Shown piece by piece: positions 29,048 through 36,729 of a stretch of 64,000 nt of DNA (within the stretch, counting starts at the first letter, position 1; each line of letters begins with the position of its first letter). The stretch is from Flavobacterium piscis. GTDB taxonomy: Bacteria > Bacteroidota > Bacteroidia > Flavobacteriales > Flavobacteriaceae. Both the position numbers and the translations under genes were made by a program. The stretch covers positions 868,001 to 932,000 of the forward strand of contig NZ_LVEN01000027.1 of the NCBI RefSeq assembly GCF_001686925.1, written 5' to 3'. Below the pieces are notes generated by a model. The model was not told the DNA's origin, did no database searches, and saw only the letters and a list, made by a program, of their open reading frames with translations.

Positions 29048-30964
29048 TTATGAGAATTGTGTAAGTTGAAATTTACTCTTAATCAGTTCCTCAAGGTCTT
29101 TCATTGGGGTTAAGGCATTTTTTAACTTTTCTTTGTCTGTTTTAGACATTTCTCGCAAATTTATATATTGTCCTGAGTCATCATTCTTTAATCCTTCAAT
29201 AGTTCTAAATTTTGATAACGTTAAAAAAGCTTCGGCGCAGCTTAAATAAATTTCAGCATTTTTAGAATCTGTTATAGCCAATTGTTTGAATCGTAAATAG
29301 GTGTTCTTAATTCCTTTGATATTGGCATTTAAAATTAACAAACGTGCAGCATCAATTAAGGGCATCAATGCGCGTGTTTTGATATCAAATTTTGTTTTAT
29401 GCGGGCCTTCTTCTTCCACGATAAATTTCTTGAAGAAACTCAAAGGAGAATTTTTCTTTAAGGCGTCATTACCTAAAAAGTCGAAGAATAACGTATTGTT
29501 GACAGCATTCTTAAAAATAACATTTTCTATCACTTCTTCGATTTTCGGTTCTCCAAAAACAATTTCATAGTCAAAGAAAATACTGCTTAAATCGTTGCTG
29601 TTTTCACCTGGAGTATTCATCCAGCTATTGTATTGCTTTGTCCAGTCTGTCAGTGATTTACACCATAACATATTGCTGGCCATATGTCCGTTTGGACAAT
29701 ATTCGTAACCTACTTTTTCTAAGATAGAAGTTGTTCTTTTGGCTAGTCTTAAAAAGTAATCTTTTACTTCTCTGTATTTTTCTGGCGAAACATCTTCAAA
29801 AATAAGAATACTATCCTGATCGGTTAATAATAATTGTTCTTTACGACCCTGGCTACCAATGCTTAACCAGGCAAAACGGGCAGGAGGTGAGCCTAAATCC
29901 AGAATAGATAATTCGACAGCACGTTTTATTATTGCCAGATTAATTTCACTTGCAATATTGCTAATATGTGAAATCGGAATGTTCTTTTGAATTGAATTCT
30001 GAATCAAATCAGACAAGCGATCACGTATTTGTTTTAAGTCTTTAGGAAGCTGAGAACGTTTGATTTCTTTAATTAAAACACCAGGATTACTAGCTTGAGC
30101 CACAATTAAATCATGTTCAGAAATAATTCCTTTTACAGCAGATTTGCTTGTACCGTCTTTGGTAACACATAAATGCGTTACATTATTTTTAAGCATAAGC
30201 AATTGCGCTTCAGCCAGAGAAACATTTTCGATTACCGTGACAACCGGAGAAGACATGATCTTGTCAATTGTTTCTGTAATAGGATAACGGCCAGTTGCAA
30301 TTTTAGAGGATAAATCGGCATTGGTTACAATACCAATCGGATTGTTGTTTTCGCAAATAACGATATTATCTACCATAGATTCTGTCATCAGGATCGCAAC
30401 ATCTTTAATGATACGATTAGACTCAGTTGTTAATGGTGAATTATTGTATGCAAGTGACTGAATATATTGCATTTCTGATTGCTGATCTACATAGAAAGCA
30501 GTGTCAGATATCAGTTTTCCATTAGAGTTTACATTGTCTTTTGCATGTCTTGAATTGATGGCGAAATTCTCCAGCAAAAAGTTTAATACATCAGAGTTAT
30601 TGGCTACAAAAGGTCTGAAAACAGCGATAGGAATAGCGTATATAATGCTTTCTTCGCGTGCTTTTGCAGTCATCATATAATTATTTTTGGCAAAAAACGG
30701 ACGTAAACCAAAAATATCACCTTCATGACATTTGTTTATAATAGTTTCTTCGGCATCAGCAATTGTGGTTAAATTTATGACACCCGAAGCCACAACATAA
30801 AAACTATCATGAAGTAAGTCGTTTATTTGAAAAAGTACAGCGTGTTTTTCTAAATTGATTACACGAATGTTTGTAGCAATATCAGATAATTCCTGAAAAG
30901 TTAAGTTATCAAATGGCGGGTATTCTTTTAAAAAATCTGCAATATGCTCAGCAATTGTATTCAT
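29048..30964 (-). CDS. CNB-CBS-DUF294 putative nucleotidyltransferase
   Basis: The 638 aa cytosolic protein has, in order, a cyclic-nucleotide-binding-like domain (about 1-140), a CBS pair (about 165-290; VTHLCVTKDG and KGIISEHDLIVA), a nucleotidyltransferase-like DUF294 domain with GSQGRKEQLLLTDQDS (about 370-385), and DUF294_C (about 490-630). GS...DxD is the polymerase-beta-type catalytic pattern, so the transferase could be active. Substrates are unknown. It is co-transcribed with the degenerate exonuclease, and the pair abuts the dif-like site. Confidence 0.88.
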   Translation of the reverse strand: MNTIAEHIADFLKEYPPFDNLTFQELSDIATNIRVINLEKHAVLFQINDLLHDSFYVVASGVINLTTIADAEETIINKCHEGDIFGLRPFFAKNNYMMTAKAREESIIYAIPIAVFRPFVANNSDVLNFLLENFAINSRHAKDNVNSNGKLISDTAFYVDQQSEMQYIQSLAYNNSPLTTESNRIIKDVAILMTESMVDNIVICENNNPIGIVTNADLSSKIATGRYPITETIDKIMSSPVVTVIENVSLAEAQLLMLKNNVTHLCVTKDGTSKSAVKGIISEHDLIVAQASNPGVLIKEIKRSQLPKDLKQIRDRLSDLIQNSIQKNIPISHISNIASEINLAIIKRAVELSILDLGSPPARFAWLSIGSQGRKEQLLLTDQDSILIFEDVSPEKYREVKDYFLRLAKRTTSILEKVGYEYCPNGHMASNMLWCKSLTDWTKQYNSWMNTPGENSNDLSSIFFDYEIVFGEPKIEEVIENVIFKNAVNNTLFFDFLGNDALKKNSPLSFFKKFIVEEEGPHKTKFDIKTRALMPLIDAARLLILNANIKGIKNTYLRFKQLAITDSKNAEIYLSCAEAFLTLSKFRTIEGLKNDDSGQYINLREMSKTDKEKLKNALTPMKDLEELIKSKFQLTQFS

Positions 30965-31290
<326 letters not shown>

Positions 31291-31318
31291 TTGTGGTATA
31301 ACTTATTAACTATACCAA

Positions 31319-31627
31319 ATGGCTTTAAAACGATCTTCTTTAGAGAATTACACTCTATTACTTGTAGAATTAAACAAGATGCGTCACACAAATTTCAATG
31401 CAAAAACATTTTTAAAAAAAATGCGCCCATTTTGCAAAACCTCTCATTTAAAGTTTAAAACATTATTTCTAAGAATCCGTGGTTCAAATATAGGAATTAC
31501 AATTAAAGTTTGTACGGATTGCTTTATAGTAACACAATCTTTTTGTGTTCATGAATTTATTTTTTACTGCAATTCTCAGAAAACGCTTATTACAAAACTT
31601 CTTAAACATAATCTTTTAACACCTTAA
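31319..31627 (+). CDS. Small basic protein of the provirus, unknown
   Basis: The 102 aa, Lys/Arg-rich protein has four Cys, one pair in the segment KVCTDCF (C-x-x-C). No recognised domain. It is the first gene inside the left attachment site and is followed 3 bp later by the next ORF. The basic charge and position fit an early DNA-binding or control protein of a small phage, but this is only inference. Confidence 0.5.
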   Translation: MALKRSSLENYTLLLVELNKMRHTNFNAKTFLKKMRPFCKTSHLKFKTLFLRIRGSNIGITIKVCTDCFIVTQSFCVHEFIFYCNSQKTLITKLLKHNLLTP

Positions 31628-31630
31628 TAT

Positions 31631-31858
31631 ATGTCAACAATTATACTTTTAATTCAAAAACGAGAAAATTTACTCTTGGAATTAGCTGGTTTAAATCATG
31701 ATTTAAACGAGTATTCAAAATATCCTGTAGAAACTGTCGACTTACTTGGTCTTAAACATCAGCATGATTTTACAATTAGAGAAATTAAAAAAATTGGTCA
31801 GCAGATAAATGTTTTTTTTAATTCTGAGATTTCAAACTATAAAAACAAATTTTGTTAA
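31631..31858 (+). CDS. Small helical protein of the provirus, unknown
   Basis: The 75 aa protein is predicted mostly helical (LIQKRENLLLELAGLNHDLNEY, then REIKKIGQQIN). It starts 3 bp after the preceding ORF. After its TAA the frame stays open for 32 more codons of protein-like composition (to 31957), so the gene may have been longer, or a second small ORF with an unusual start may exist. No function recognised. Confidence 0.45.
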   Translation: MSTIILLIQKRENLLLELAGLNHDLNEYSKYPVETVDLLGLKHQHDFTIREIKKIGQQINVFFNSEISNYKNKFC

Positions 31859-31989
31859 GTTGAAAAGAAAATAACCGAAGCTATATCAAAGAAAGAATTT
31901 ACAATAAATGATTTACCTAAAAATCATTATTCACTTTGGCAGGATTCGGAAAATTAATTTTTTGCTACTCCCCTTTCGATTTTTCAATT

Positions 31990-32013
31990 GTTGCCGTAGG
32001 GTATAACGGCAAC
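31990..32013 (+). promoter_or_regulatory. Hairpin upstream of rep, candidate replication origin or operator
   Basis: GTTGCCGT (31990-31997) and ACGGCAAC (32006-32013) are perfect 8 bp arms around the loop AGGGTATA, 27 nt before the rep start codon. Rolling-circle origins often place the nick in such a loop next to or within rep. The TAGGG in the loop (shared with the arm edge) also appears in the TAGGGAA array downstream of rep. Confidence 0.55.
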
Positions 32014-32040
32014 TAACTCACTCAAACCTACTAAAAAACA

Positions 32041-33234
32041 ATGATTTCATATAAAGAAAGGCATCAAGCCCAAACTAAATTCAAAAACAATAATTTAAAA
32101 CCTACTCTTATAAATATAGACTACTTAATTATCAATCTAGAGGGTCAGCCGTTTGGAGAATTTCCCGAACATTCAAAGTTTCGCCTAAAACCTTATGAAT
32201 ACGGAACTAAGATTTTTGAGCTTAGAGCAGATTTATATTATGAAGATTTAAAAATTGGAATTTATACAGCAATACCACGCTCGGCAATTATGAGCGAACA
32301 ATTTGCACAACTACAATTCGAAAACAATCTATTTTACACATTGTCTAACGATGCCTTAAGAGGTGTCATAAATGCTTTTTGCGATGAAACAAACTACATA
32401 TTTAAGTCTGTTAATAGACTGGATATCTGCCTTGATAAGTCTGATATCAACAATTCTTACCGTAATTTATATAGTAATGTTGTTGCAGGTAACTACCTTA
32501 TTTCGGGGCGTCCTAAAAATTTACAAAGCTATTTTGAAACCTATAAAGGAAAATCAATACTTAACGGTTTCCAAATTGGGAAAAGAACATCTGACAAAAT
32601 AATACGATGCTATAACAAAACGCTGTCGTTGCAACTGACTGAAAAACCATATATAAACGAATATTACGCAAATAATGGTTTGAAAAATGACAATGTTTGG
32701 CGTTTTGAATATCAGTTAAATTCAGCGTTTTTTAGAGGTTTAAATGAATATTCAAAATTAGATTTAAATATCAGTCAGACAATGACTTGGGGTATTTTTG
32801 ATAAAGCAAACCTTTATGAATTATTAAAAATTGCAAATAAAGGTTTTTTTGAACTTCGTGAGAATACTGGTAAAAGTCAAATCAATAAAGAAAAGCTTAT
32901 CGTTTTGTTCGACTTTGATTTTTTACAATCTCAAATAACAAAATTCAATCCTATAATCAAACGTTTAAAAAAGGTTGTTCTTTCTTCGACAACAATTAAA
33001 AAACGTCTTGCAAAATCTCTATTTAGAGAATATTACGCAAACAATCAGGATATATCTTATATCGTTGCTCTAAATCTTTTACTTGAAGATTTAGATATGA
33101 TTACAGAAAAACCACTTATGAATTGGTTTCAAAACAAATTACATTTCTATCTGCACGAATTTAGAACAAAGGAAAAATTAGTAAATGATTTTGATTCTGA
33201 ATTATTCCACGAACATCAACTTTTATTTCTATAA
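32041..33234 (+). CDS. rep: Rolling-circle replication initiator (Rep_trans-like)
   Basis: The 397 aa protein shows the pattern of the Rep_trans family, which includes plasmid initiators and RstA of CTX phage. It has VNRLDICLD (124-132), then IGKRTSDKIIRCYNK (179-193) with candidate nicking Tyr191, then VWRFEYQLN (219-227). Such proteins nick one strand at the origin and stay linked through Tyr. The family call is from motif recognition, and the acidic metal-binding residue is likely D128 or E223. It is the largest gene of the element and is flanked by a hairpin upstream and a phased repeat downstream. Confidence 0.75.
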   Translation: MISYKERHQAQTKFKNNNLKPTLINIDYLIINLEGQPFGEFPEHSKFRLKPYEYGTKIFELRADLYYEDLKIGIYTAIPRSAIMSEQFAQLQFENNLFYTLSNDALRGVINAFCDETNYIFKSVNRLDICLDKSDINNSYRNLYSNVVAGNYLISGRPKNLQSYFETYKGKSILNGFQIGKRTSDKIIRCYNKTLSLQLTEKPYINEYYANNGLKNDNVWRFEYQLNSAFFRGLNEYSKLDLNISQTMTWGIFDKANLYELLKIANKGFFELRENTGKSQINKEKLIVLFDFDFLQSQITKFNPIIKRLKKVVLSSTTIKKRLAKSLFREYYANNQDISYIVALNLLLEDLDMITEKPLMNWFQNKLHFYLHEFRTKEKLVNDFDSELFHEHQLLFL

Positions 33235-33237
33235 GCC

Positions 33238-33405
33238 ATGAAAACACAGAATACAAGCCAAAAAGTAACTAAAACCCAGTTAATGCATATTCTTGAATTA
33301 AGCTATAAAACTGCTTGTAAAGAATATCAAACAATTATTGATTCTCTTGCTTTAAAAAGGAACTATTTAACCGTTCAAGACTTAATAAACTACGGCATAT
33401 TATAG
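33238..33405 (+). CDS. 55-aa protein downstream of rep
   Basis: The small ORF starts 3 bp after the rep stop, beginning MKTQNTSQKVTKTQLM and ending LTVQDLINYGIL. Lys/Thr-rich N-terminus, no TM segment, no recognised domain. The C-terminal half looks like a short helix-turn-helix or coiled segment. Its stop codon overlaps the first unit of the TAGGGAA array. Close spacing suggests co-translation with rep and a role in replication or copy control (inference). Confidence 0.5.
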   Translation: MKTQNTSQKVTKTQLMHILELSYKTACKEYQTIIDSLALKRNYLTVQDLINYGIL

Positions 33406-33449
33406 GGAAAATTAGGAAAAAATAGGGAATTATAGGGAATTTTAGGGAA
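33403..33449 (+). repeat. Five-unit TAGGGAA array with exact 10 bp period
   Basis: TAGGGAA begins at 33403, 33423, 33433 and 33443, with the variant TAGGAAA at 33413. All five start positions are 10 bp apart, one helical turn, so a bound protein would sit on one face of the DNA. It lies between the rep unit and the structural genes. Plausible roles are Rep iterons, single-strand origin elements or an operator controlling the late promoter. Confidence 0.8.
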
Positions 33450-33510
33450 CGTCGAATAATAGTTGCAATAACCTTTGTGAAAGAAATTAAACAAATAAAA
33501 TTTATAACAA

Positions 33511-34230
33511 ATGAAAATTGCAACTATTACAGGCGTTACAAAATCGCCAGAATTACAAGTAACAAAAGCAATCGGTGCTTTAATTCTTTCAAGTGATTTG
33601 GCTTTATCAGCCTTAACAACTGAAAAAATTAGTATTTACATTGAGCGTGGAAACGGTTCGAATGTCATTTTAGCAAACAAAGTGTTGCTTAAAGATTTCA
33701 TTTTAGCAAGTACCTACGGAACTGAAAACACTCAATCCGATGCTGATAATGCCCTGATTGCATTATGCGAATTGGCAGACGAAGGTTCAATTTATCTTGC
33801 AGATAAAGAGAGTATTAAAATTACTCTTGAAGATTTAATTGCAGATAAACGTTACGATTTACACGGTATTGAAGAGCCACAACAAACCAACAATTTATTT
33901 TTCTTCGAACAAAAATCTGTTGCATCAGAGGAGTTCAACAAAAAAATAGATGTTCAGGGATTTGATTTGGCTGTTATGACTGTTGACGATTCAGTAAGTG
34001 ATTTGTCTTATCAGTACTCAAATGGTCAGGTTGTAAAATATCTTCCATTTGAATTGCAAACTTTAAGCCGTGATATTGACCCAGTTCAAGCTGTTTTGGC
34101 AGATGGAAAAGTCCTTCAAGGTTTGACGGATAGATTAACCTTGCCTTTAGTGGCTGTGGTTGGTATTGAAATCAATAAGTCGCAAGGCTCAATTATTAAT
34201 TTCGTCGTAAGATGTTTAAAAACTGTGTAA
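33511..34230 (+). CDS. Major capsid protein candidate (double-jelly-roll type)
   Basis: The 239 aa soluble protein, without TM or signal, is strongly beta-patterned. The N-terminal portion (KISIYIERGNGSNVILANKV, then LLKDFILAS) resembles the strand-loop-strand and KTLNDLILEN pattern of the corticovirus PM2 capsid protein, which is 269 aa. The rest alternates strands and loops up to INFVVRCLKTV. It is the first and largest soluble gene of the cluster and follows a control region. Capsid identity is inference from size, order and pattern; the 283 aa protein at 36730 is the rival candidate. Confidence 0.5.
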   Translation: MKIATITGVTKSPELQVTKAIGALILSSDLALSALTTEKISIYIERGNGSNVILANKVLLKDFILASTYGTENTQSDADNALIALCELADEGSIYLADKESIKITLEDLIADKRYDLHGIEEPQQTNNLFFFEQKSVASEEFNKKIDVQGFDLAVMTVDDSVSDLSYQYSNGQVVKYLPFELQTLSRDIDPVQAVLADGKVLQGLTDRLTLPLVAVVGIEINKSQGSIINFVVRCLKTV

Positions 34231-34233
34231 GCT

Positions 34234-34710
34234 ATGGGATTTTTCAAAAAAATTGGAACAGCGATTAAGAAAAATGTTTCGTTCAAAAATTTGGTAAAGG
34301 TCGCTACTCCTATTATGGGCGCAATACCTTTCGTTGGTGGAGCGGTTCAAAACATCTCGCAGAATTTGCAAGATGCCCACGAAGCAAAAAAAGCAAACAA
34401 TGCGGCGCAAGCTGAATATAATAATCAGCAAGCTTTAGCTGTAGCAAGTCAAACGGCTGGTGCTGTAGCAAATGCAGGTTCTCAGATTTTCGCAAAAGCC
34501 GTAACAACTGGGATTAATGACGGTTTAAGTACTGGATTTGTTCAGGGAAGCGGTCAGGTTGGTGCTACTGTAGTAAGTTCAACTATTAAGGTTTGGTTTC
34601 AAAGAAACTGGAAAATTGTTTTAGGTGCTGTCGCTGGTCTTATTGCATTGATTTGGTTTTTAAGACGTGACCGCAATAATTCAGGAAGAAGAGTTGCAAG
34701 AAAAAGATAG
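34234..34710 (+). CDS. Gly/Ala-rich virion membrane protein candidate
   Basis: The 158 aa protein has a basic N-terminus (MGFFKKIGTAIKKNV), a Gly/Ala/Gln-rich middle, one TM helix at about 126-143 (IVLGAVAGLIALIWFL) and a very basic tail ending RRVARKR. It starts 3 bp after the capsid candidate. Such composition is common in membrane-associated proteins of lipid-containing phages that contact both membrane and genome. No named family recognised. Confidence 0.6.
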   Translation: MGFFKKIGTAIKKNVSFKNLVKVATPIMGAIPFVGGAVQNISQNLQDAHEAKKANNAAQAEYNNQQALAVASQTAGAVANAGSQIFAKAVTTGINDGLSTGFVQGSGQVGATVVSSTIKVWFQRNWKIVLGAVAGLIALIWFLRRDRNNSGRRVARKR

Positions 34711-34721
34711 CAAGCCGAAAA

Positions 34722-34770
34722 ATTACTATCGAATCTATCTTATTGTATTTCTGATAGATTCGGCAGTAAT
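34722..34770 (+). promoter_or_regulatory. Strong hairpin in the structural gene cluster
   Basis: ATTACT and CGAATCTATC (34722-34739) pair with GATAGATTCG and AGTAAT (34753-34770), with a 2-nt internal mismatch and a 13-nt loop. The gap of 114 bp is the largest in the cluster. With no T tract it is not a typical terminator. A packaging signal, complementary-strand origin or mRNA processing site is possible. Confidence 0.6.
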
Positions 34771-34824
34771 CATAATTAAAAAACTTGCTGAAATCATATT
34801 ATTAATTAAACACATTATAAAGTA

Positions 34825-35226
34825 ATGGCACAAAATAAAAAGAATTATAATTCTAATAATCAGAATTATAATAACAATAATAACCAACAAAAAGTTAAAC
34901 ATTCAGGTGCTAAGTCTACTACTTATATGCCTGTTTCAGGACCAAATAAAGGTGTTGAACAGCATTTAACAACTGGTTGGAGATTGTCTAAGGGAGAATT
35001 GATTGCAATTAAATGTGTAACAACTACTAAATCAAATCTTTCAGAAAAAGGTTGGTTTGGTTCTGTAGCATGCACTTTTACTAACACTAAAACGGGTGTT
35101 CAATCTTTCCACTGGGGTACAATGCAGAAAAATGGCGGTAAAGTTGTAATTGACAGCATGGCTTTTGTCATTAACCCACGTGCAAAAAACGGAGGTTACG
35201 CAGGTACATTTATTCGCTCGAACTAA
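34825..35226 (+). CDS. Asn-rich small virion protein candidate
   Basis: The 133 aa protein has an Asn/Gln-rich, disordered N-terminus (NYNSNNQNYNNNNNQQ) followed by a beta-rich domain of about 95 residues with WRLSKGELIAIKCVTTTKS, VQSFHWGTMQKNGGK and PRAKNGGYAG. No TM segment. The architecture (flexible arm plus small beta domain) suits a minor capsid or ssDNA-binding protein. The stop codon overlaps the next start as TAATG. Confidence 0.5.
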   Translation: MAQNKKNYNSNNQNYNNNNNQQKVKHSGAKSTTYMPVSGPNKGVEQHLTTGWRLSKGELIAIKCVTTTKSNLSEKGWFGSVACTFTNTKTGVQSFHWGTMQKNGGKVVIDSMAFVINPRAKNGGYAGTFIRSN

Positions 35227-35330
35227 TGTTTAAGGTCATATTAAAATTCCTCCCTCTTATACTCCATGAGGGGGTGGATTTACTCAAAGAGTATTTAGAA
35301 AAAAGAAAACAATTAAAACAAAATAAGTAA
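35226..35330 (+). CDS. 34-aa small protein, translationally coupled
   Basis: A tiny ORF (MFKVILKFLPLILHEGVDLL, then KEYLEKRKQLKQNK) with a short hydrophobic N-terminal half and a Lys-rich amphipathic tail. Its start overlaps the previous stop (TAATG) and its stop overlaps the next start in the same way. This double coupling is the best evidence that it is a real gene. It could be a small membrane-associated virion protein. Confidence 0.55.
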   Translation: MFKVILKFLPLILHEGVDLLKEYLEKRKQLKQNK

Positions 35331-35506
35331 TGAAAAATTTGAAGGGAATTGTTTCGATAATTGGTATTATCGTTAAATATGGTGCTGTTGTAACAGCTAT
35401 TTTAAAAGGTATTCAGGTAGTTTCTGACGAATTAGGCAAACTTGATTTCGGAAAGGATGAACCGCAAACAGGTGCTAAACCTTTAATTACAGAAGAAAAT
35501 GAGTAA
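35330..35506 (+). CDS. 58-aa small membrane protein
   Basis: The protein starts MKNLKGIVSIIGIIVKYGAV, so a hydrophobic helix spans about residues 7-28, followed by an acidic hydrophilic tail (DELGKLDFGKDEP). The start overlaps the upstream stop as TAATG and the 3' end overlaps the muralytic-type gene by 8 bp. The pattern is typical of tiny membrane proteins of lipid-containing phages; a holin-like role next to the lysis gene is possible. Confidence 0.55.
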   Translation: MKNLKGIVSIIGIIVKYGAVVTAILKGIQVVSDELGKLDFGKDEPQTGAKPLITEENE

Positions 35507-36044
35507 TTATTTAGGCAGAAAAGAATTAACTCGAGGTATTCGAAATAATAATCCGGGTAACTTGGTTTTGACCAATATTGCTTGGCAGGGAAAAATTCCA
35601 AATGCTCAAAATACCGATAAACATTTTGAACAGTTTACAGAAGTGAAATTTGGTATCCGTGCCATGTTACGAGATTTGACAAATGACATTGATAAAGGAA
35701 AGAATACAGTAAGAAAGCTTATAACTGAATATGCACCGCCATTTGAAAATGATACACAAAAGTATATTGAAGTTATTTCAAAAGCTGTAGGCTTAGACCC
35801 TGACCAAACAATCAAAATTGTAGATGCAAAGTTTTACTTAGTCATTGCAAGGGCAATTATTAAACATGAATGCTCGCCTGATCATAATTTAATTTACGAT
35901 TCGGACATTCAGGATGCTATTGATATTATGGGAGATTACAATCTTGCAACCGTTACGGTAACGGCTAAAAAGAAATTCAAATTCAATTATTTGATTATTC
36001 CTGTACTGCTTTTTTTTTATACTGTTTACAGCGTTACAGTCTAA
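35499..36044 (+). CDS. Membrane-anchored muralytic-type phage protein
   Basis: The 181 aa protein has an N-terminal domain with RGIRNNNPGNLVLTNIAWQG (12-31). This motif is shared by many phage structural or peptidoglycan-degrading proteins with a lysozyme-like fold. FGIRAMLRDL, YAPPFENDTQKYI and VGLDPDQ follow. A C-terminal TM helix lies at about 162-179. A membrane-anchored lytic protein would serve genome entry through the wall or host lysis. A catalytic Glu cannot be assigned with certainty. Confidence 0.72.
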   Translation: MSNYLGRKELTRGIRNNNPGNLVLTNIAWQGKIPNAQNTDKHFEQFTEVKFGIRAMLRDLTNDIDKGKNTVRKLITEYAPPFENDTQKYIEVISKAVGLDPDQTIKIVDAKFYLVIARAIIKHECSPDHNLIYDSDIQDAIDIMGDYNLATVTVTAKKKFKFNYLIIPVLLFFYTVYSVTV

Positions 36045-36091
36045 ACAAACGCCCAAAAAGATAAAAATTATTAATTCAAAATTTAAACAAG

Positions 36092-36199
36092 ATGTTAGAT
36101 AAAATCAAACTTTTTTACGCAAACAATAAAGCTATAGCAAATGTTGTATTAGTAGCTGTAGCAGGACTTTTAGCTTATAAATTATTTAAGAAAAAATAA
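36092..36199 (+). CDS. 35-aa single-TM protein
   Basis: The tiny ORF reads MLDKIKLFYANNKAIANVVL, then VAVAGLLAYKLFKKK. It has a charged N-terminus, one TM helix (about 15-30) and a basic tail. Its stop is 2 nt before the next start. Composition and position match small membrane proteins of membrane-containing phages and inovirus-like coat proteins. Confidence 0.6.
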   Translation: MLDKIKLFYANNKAIANVVLVAVAGLLAYKLFKKK

Positions 36200-36201
36200 T
36201 T

Positions 36202-36723
36202 ATGGCTCAAAGAGAGATAGTTAATAGAACAAAGAGCCAAGCCAATACTGTTTGGCTCTTTGATTTTCTGCAAAAATACTGGCTTTTATGCGTGGGTATA
36301 ATTGTGTGTTATCCATTGTTAAAAAAATGGTATGCTAAATTCACACAAGACGCTGAGGAAAAAGCTTTGGAAGATGCAGAAAAAGATTTAAAAATTGCGG
36401 TTTCTAATCCAATGACAAAAGAAATTGAATTGAACAAAATTACACCTCGTAAAGAAGTTCACGACATTGCAGAATCATTGGCGGTATGGTTGGGAACAAA
36501 TAAGCAAACGAAAGATTCACCTTGGTACACTTGGATAACTGAGCCGTTTTCTAATTTCGAAAATGAAAAGGAAACAATTAACGAGTTATTGAAAGTAAAA
36601 CAAGTTACAACTGTTCCTTTAGTAATTGGCTGTTATTATGTTATTACAAGACGTGATTTAAAGGCTGATTTGAAAAAATATTTATCAACCTCGGACTTGA
36701 AAAAAGTTCCGTTATTTAATTAA
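36202..36723 (+). CDS. Single-TM structural protein candidate
   Basis: The 173 aa protein has a TM helix at about 22-40 (FLQKYWLLCVGIIVCYP), a charged helical stalk (about 44-90, rich in Glu/Lys/Ala) and a C-terminal domain with WLGTNKQTKDSPWYTWITEPFS (about 97-118). No recognised family. It lies between the 35-aa membrane protein and the spike candidate. Confidence 0.5.
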   Translation: MAQREIVNRTKSQANTVWLFDFLQKYWLLCVGIIVCYPLLKKWYAKFTQDAEEKALEDAEKDLKIAVSNPMTKEIELNKITPRKEVHDIAESLAVWLGTNKQTKDSPWYTWITEPFSNFENEKETINELLKVKQVTTVPLVIGCYYVITRRDLKADLKKYLSTSDLKKVPLFN

Positions 36724-36729
36724 TCAGAT

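Noticed and set aside
31319..31858. Excisionase or integrase of the element
   Set aside because: Neither small protein shows recombinase or winged-helix signatures that I can recognise.
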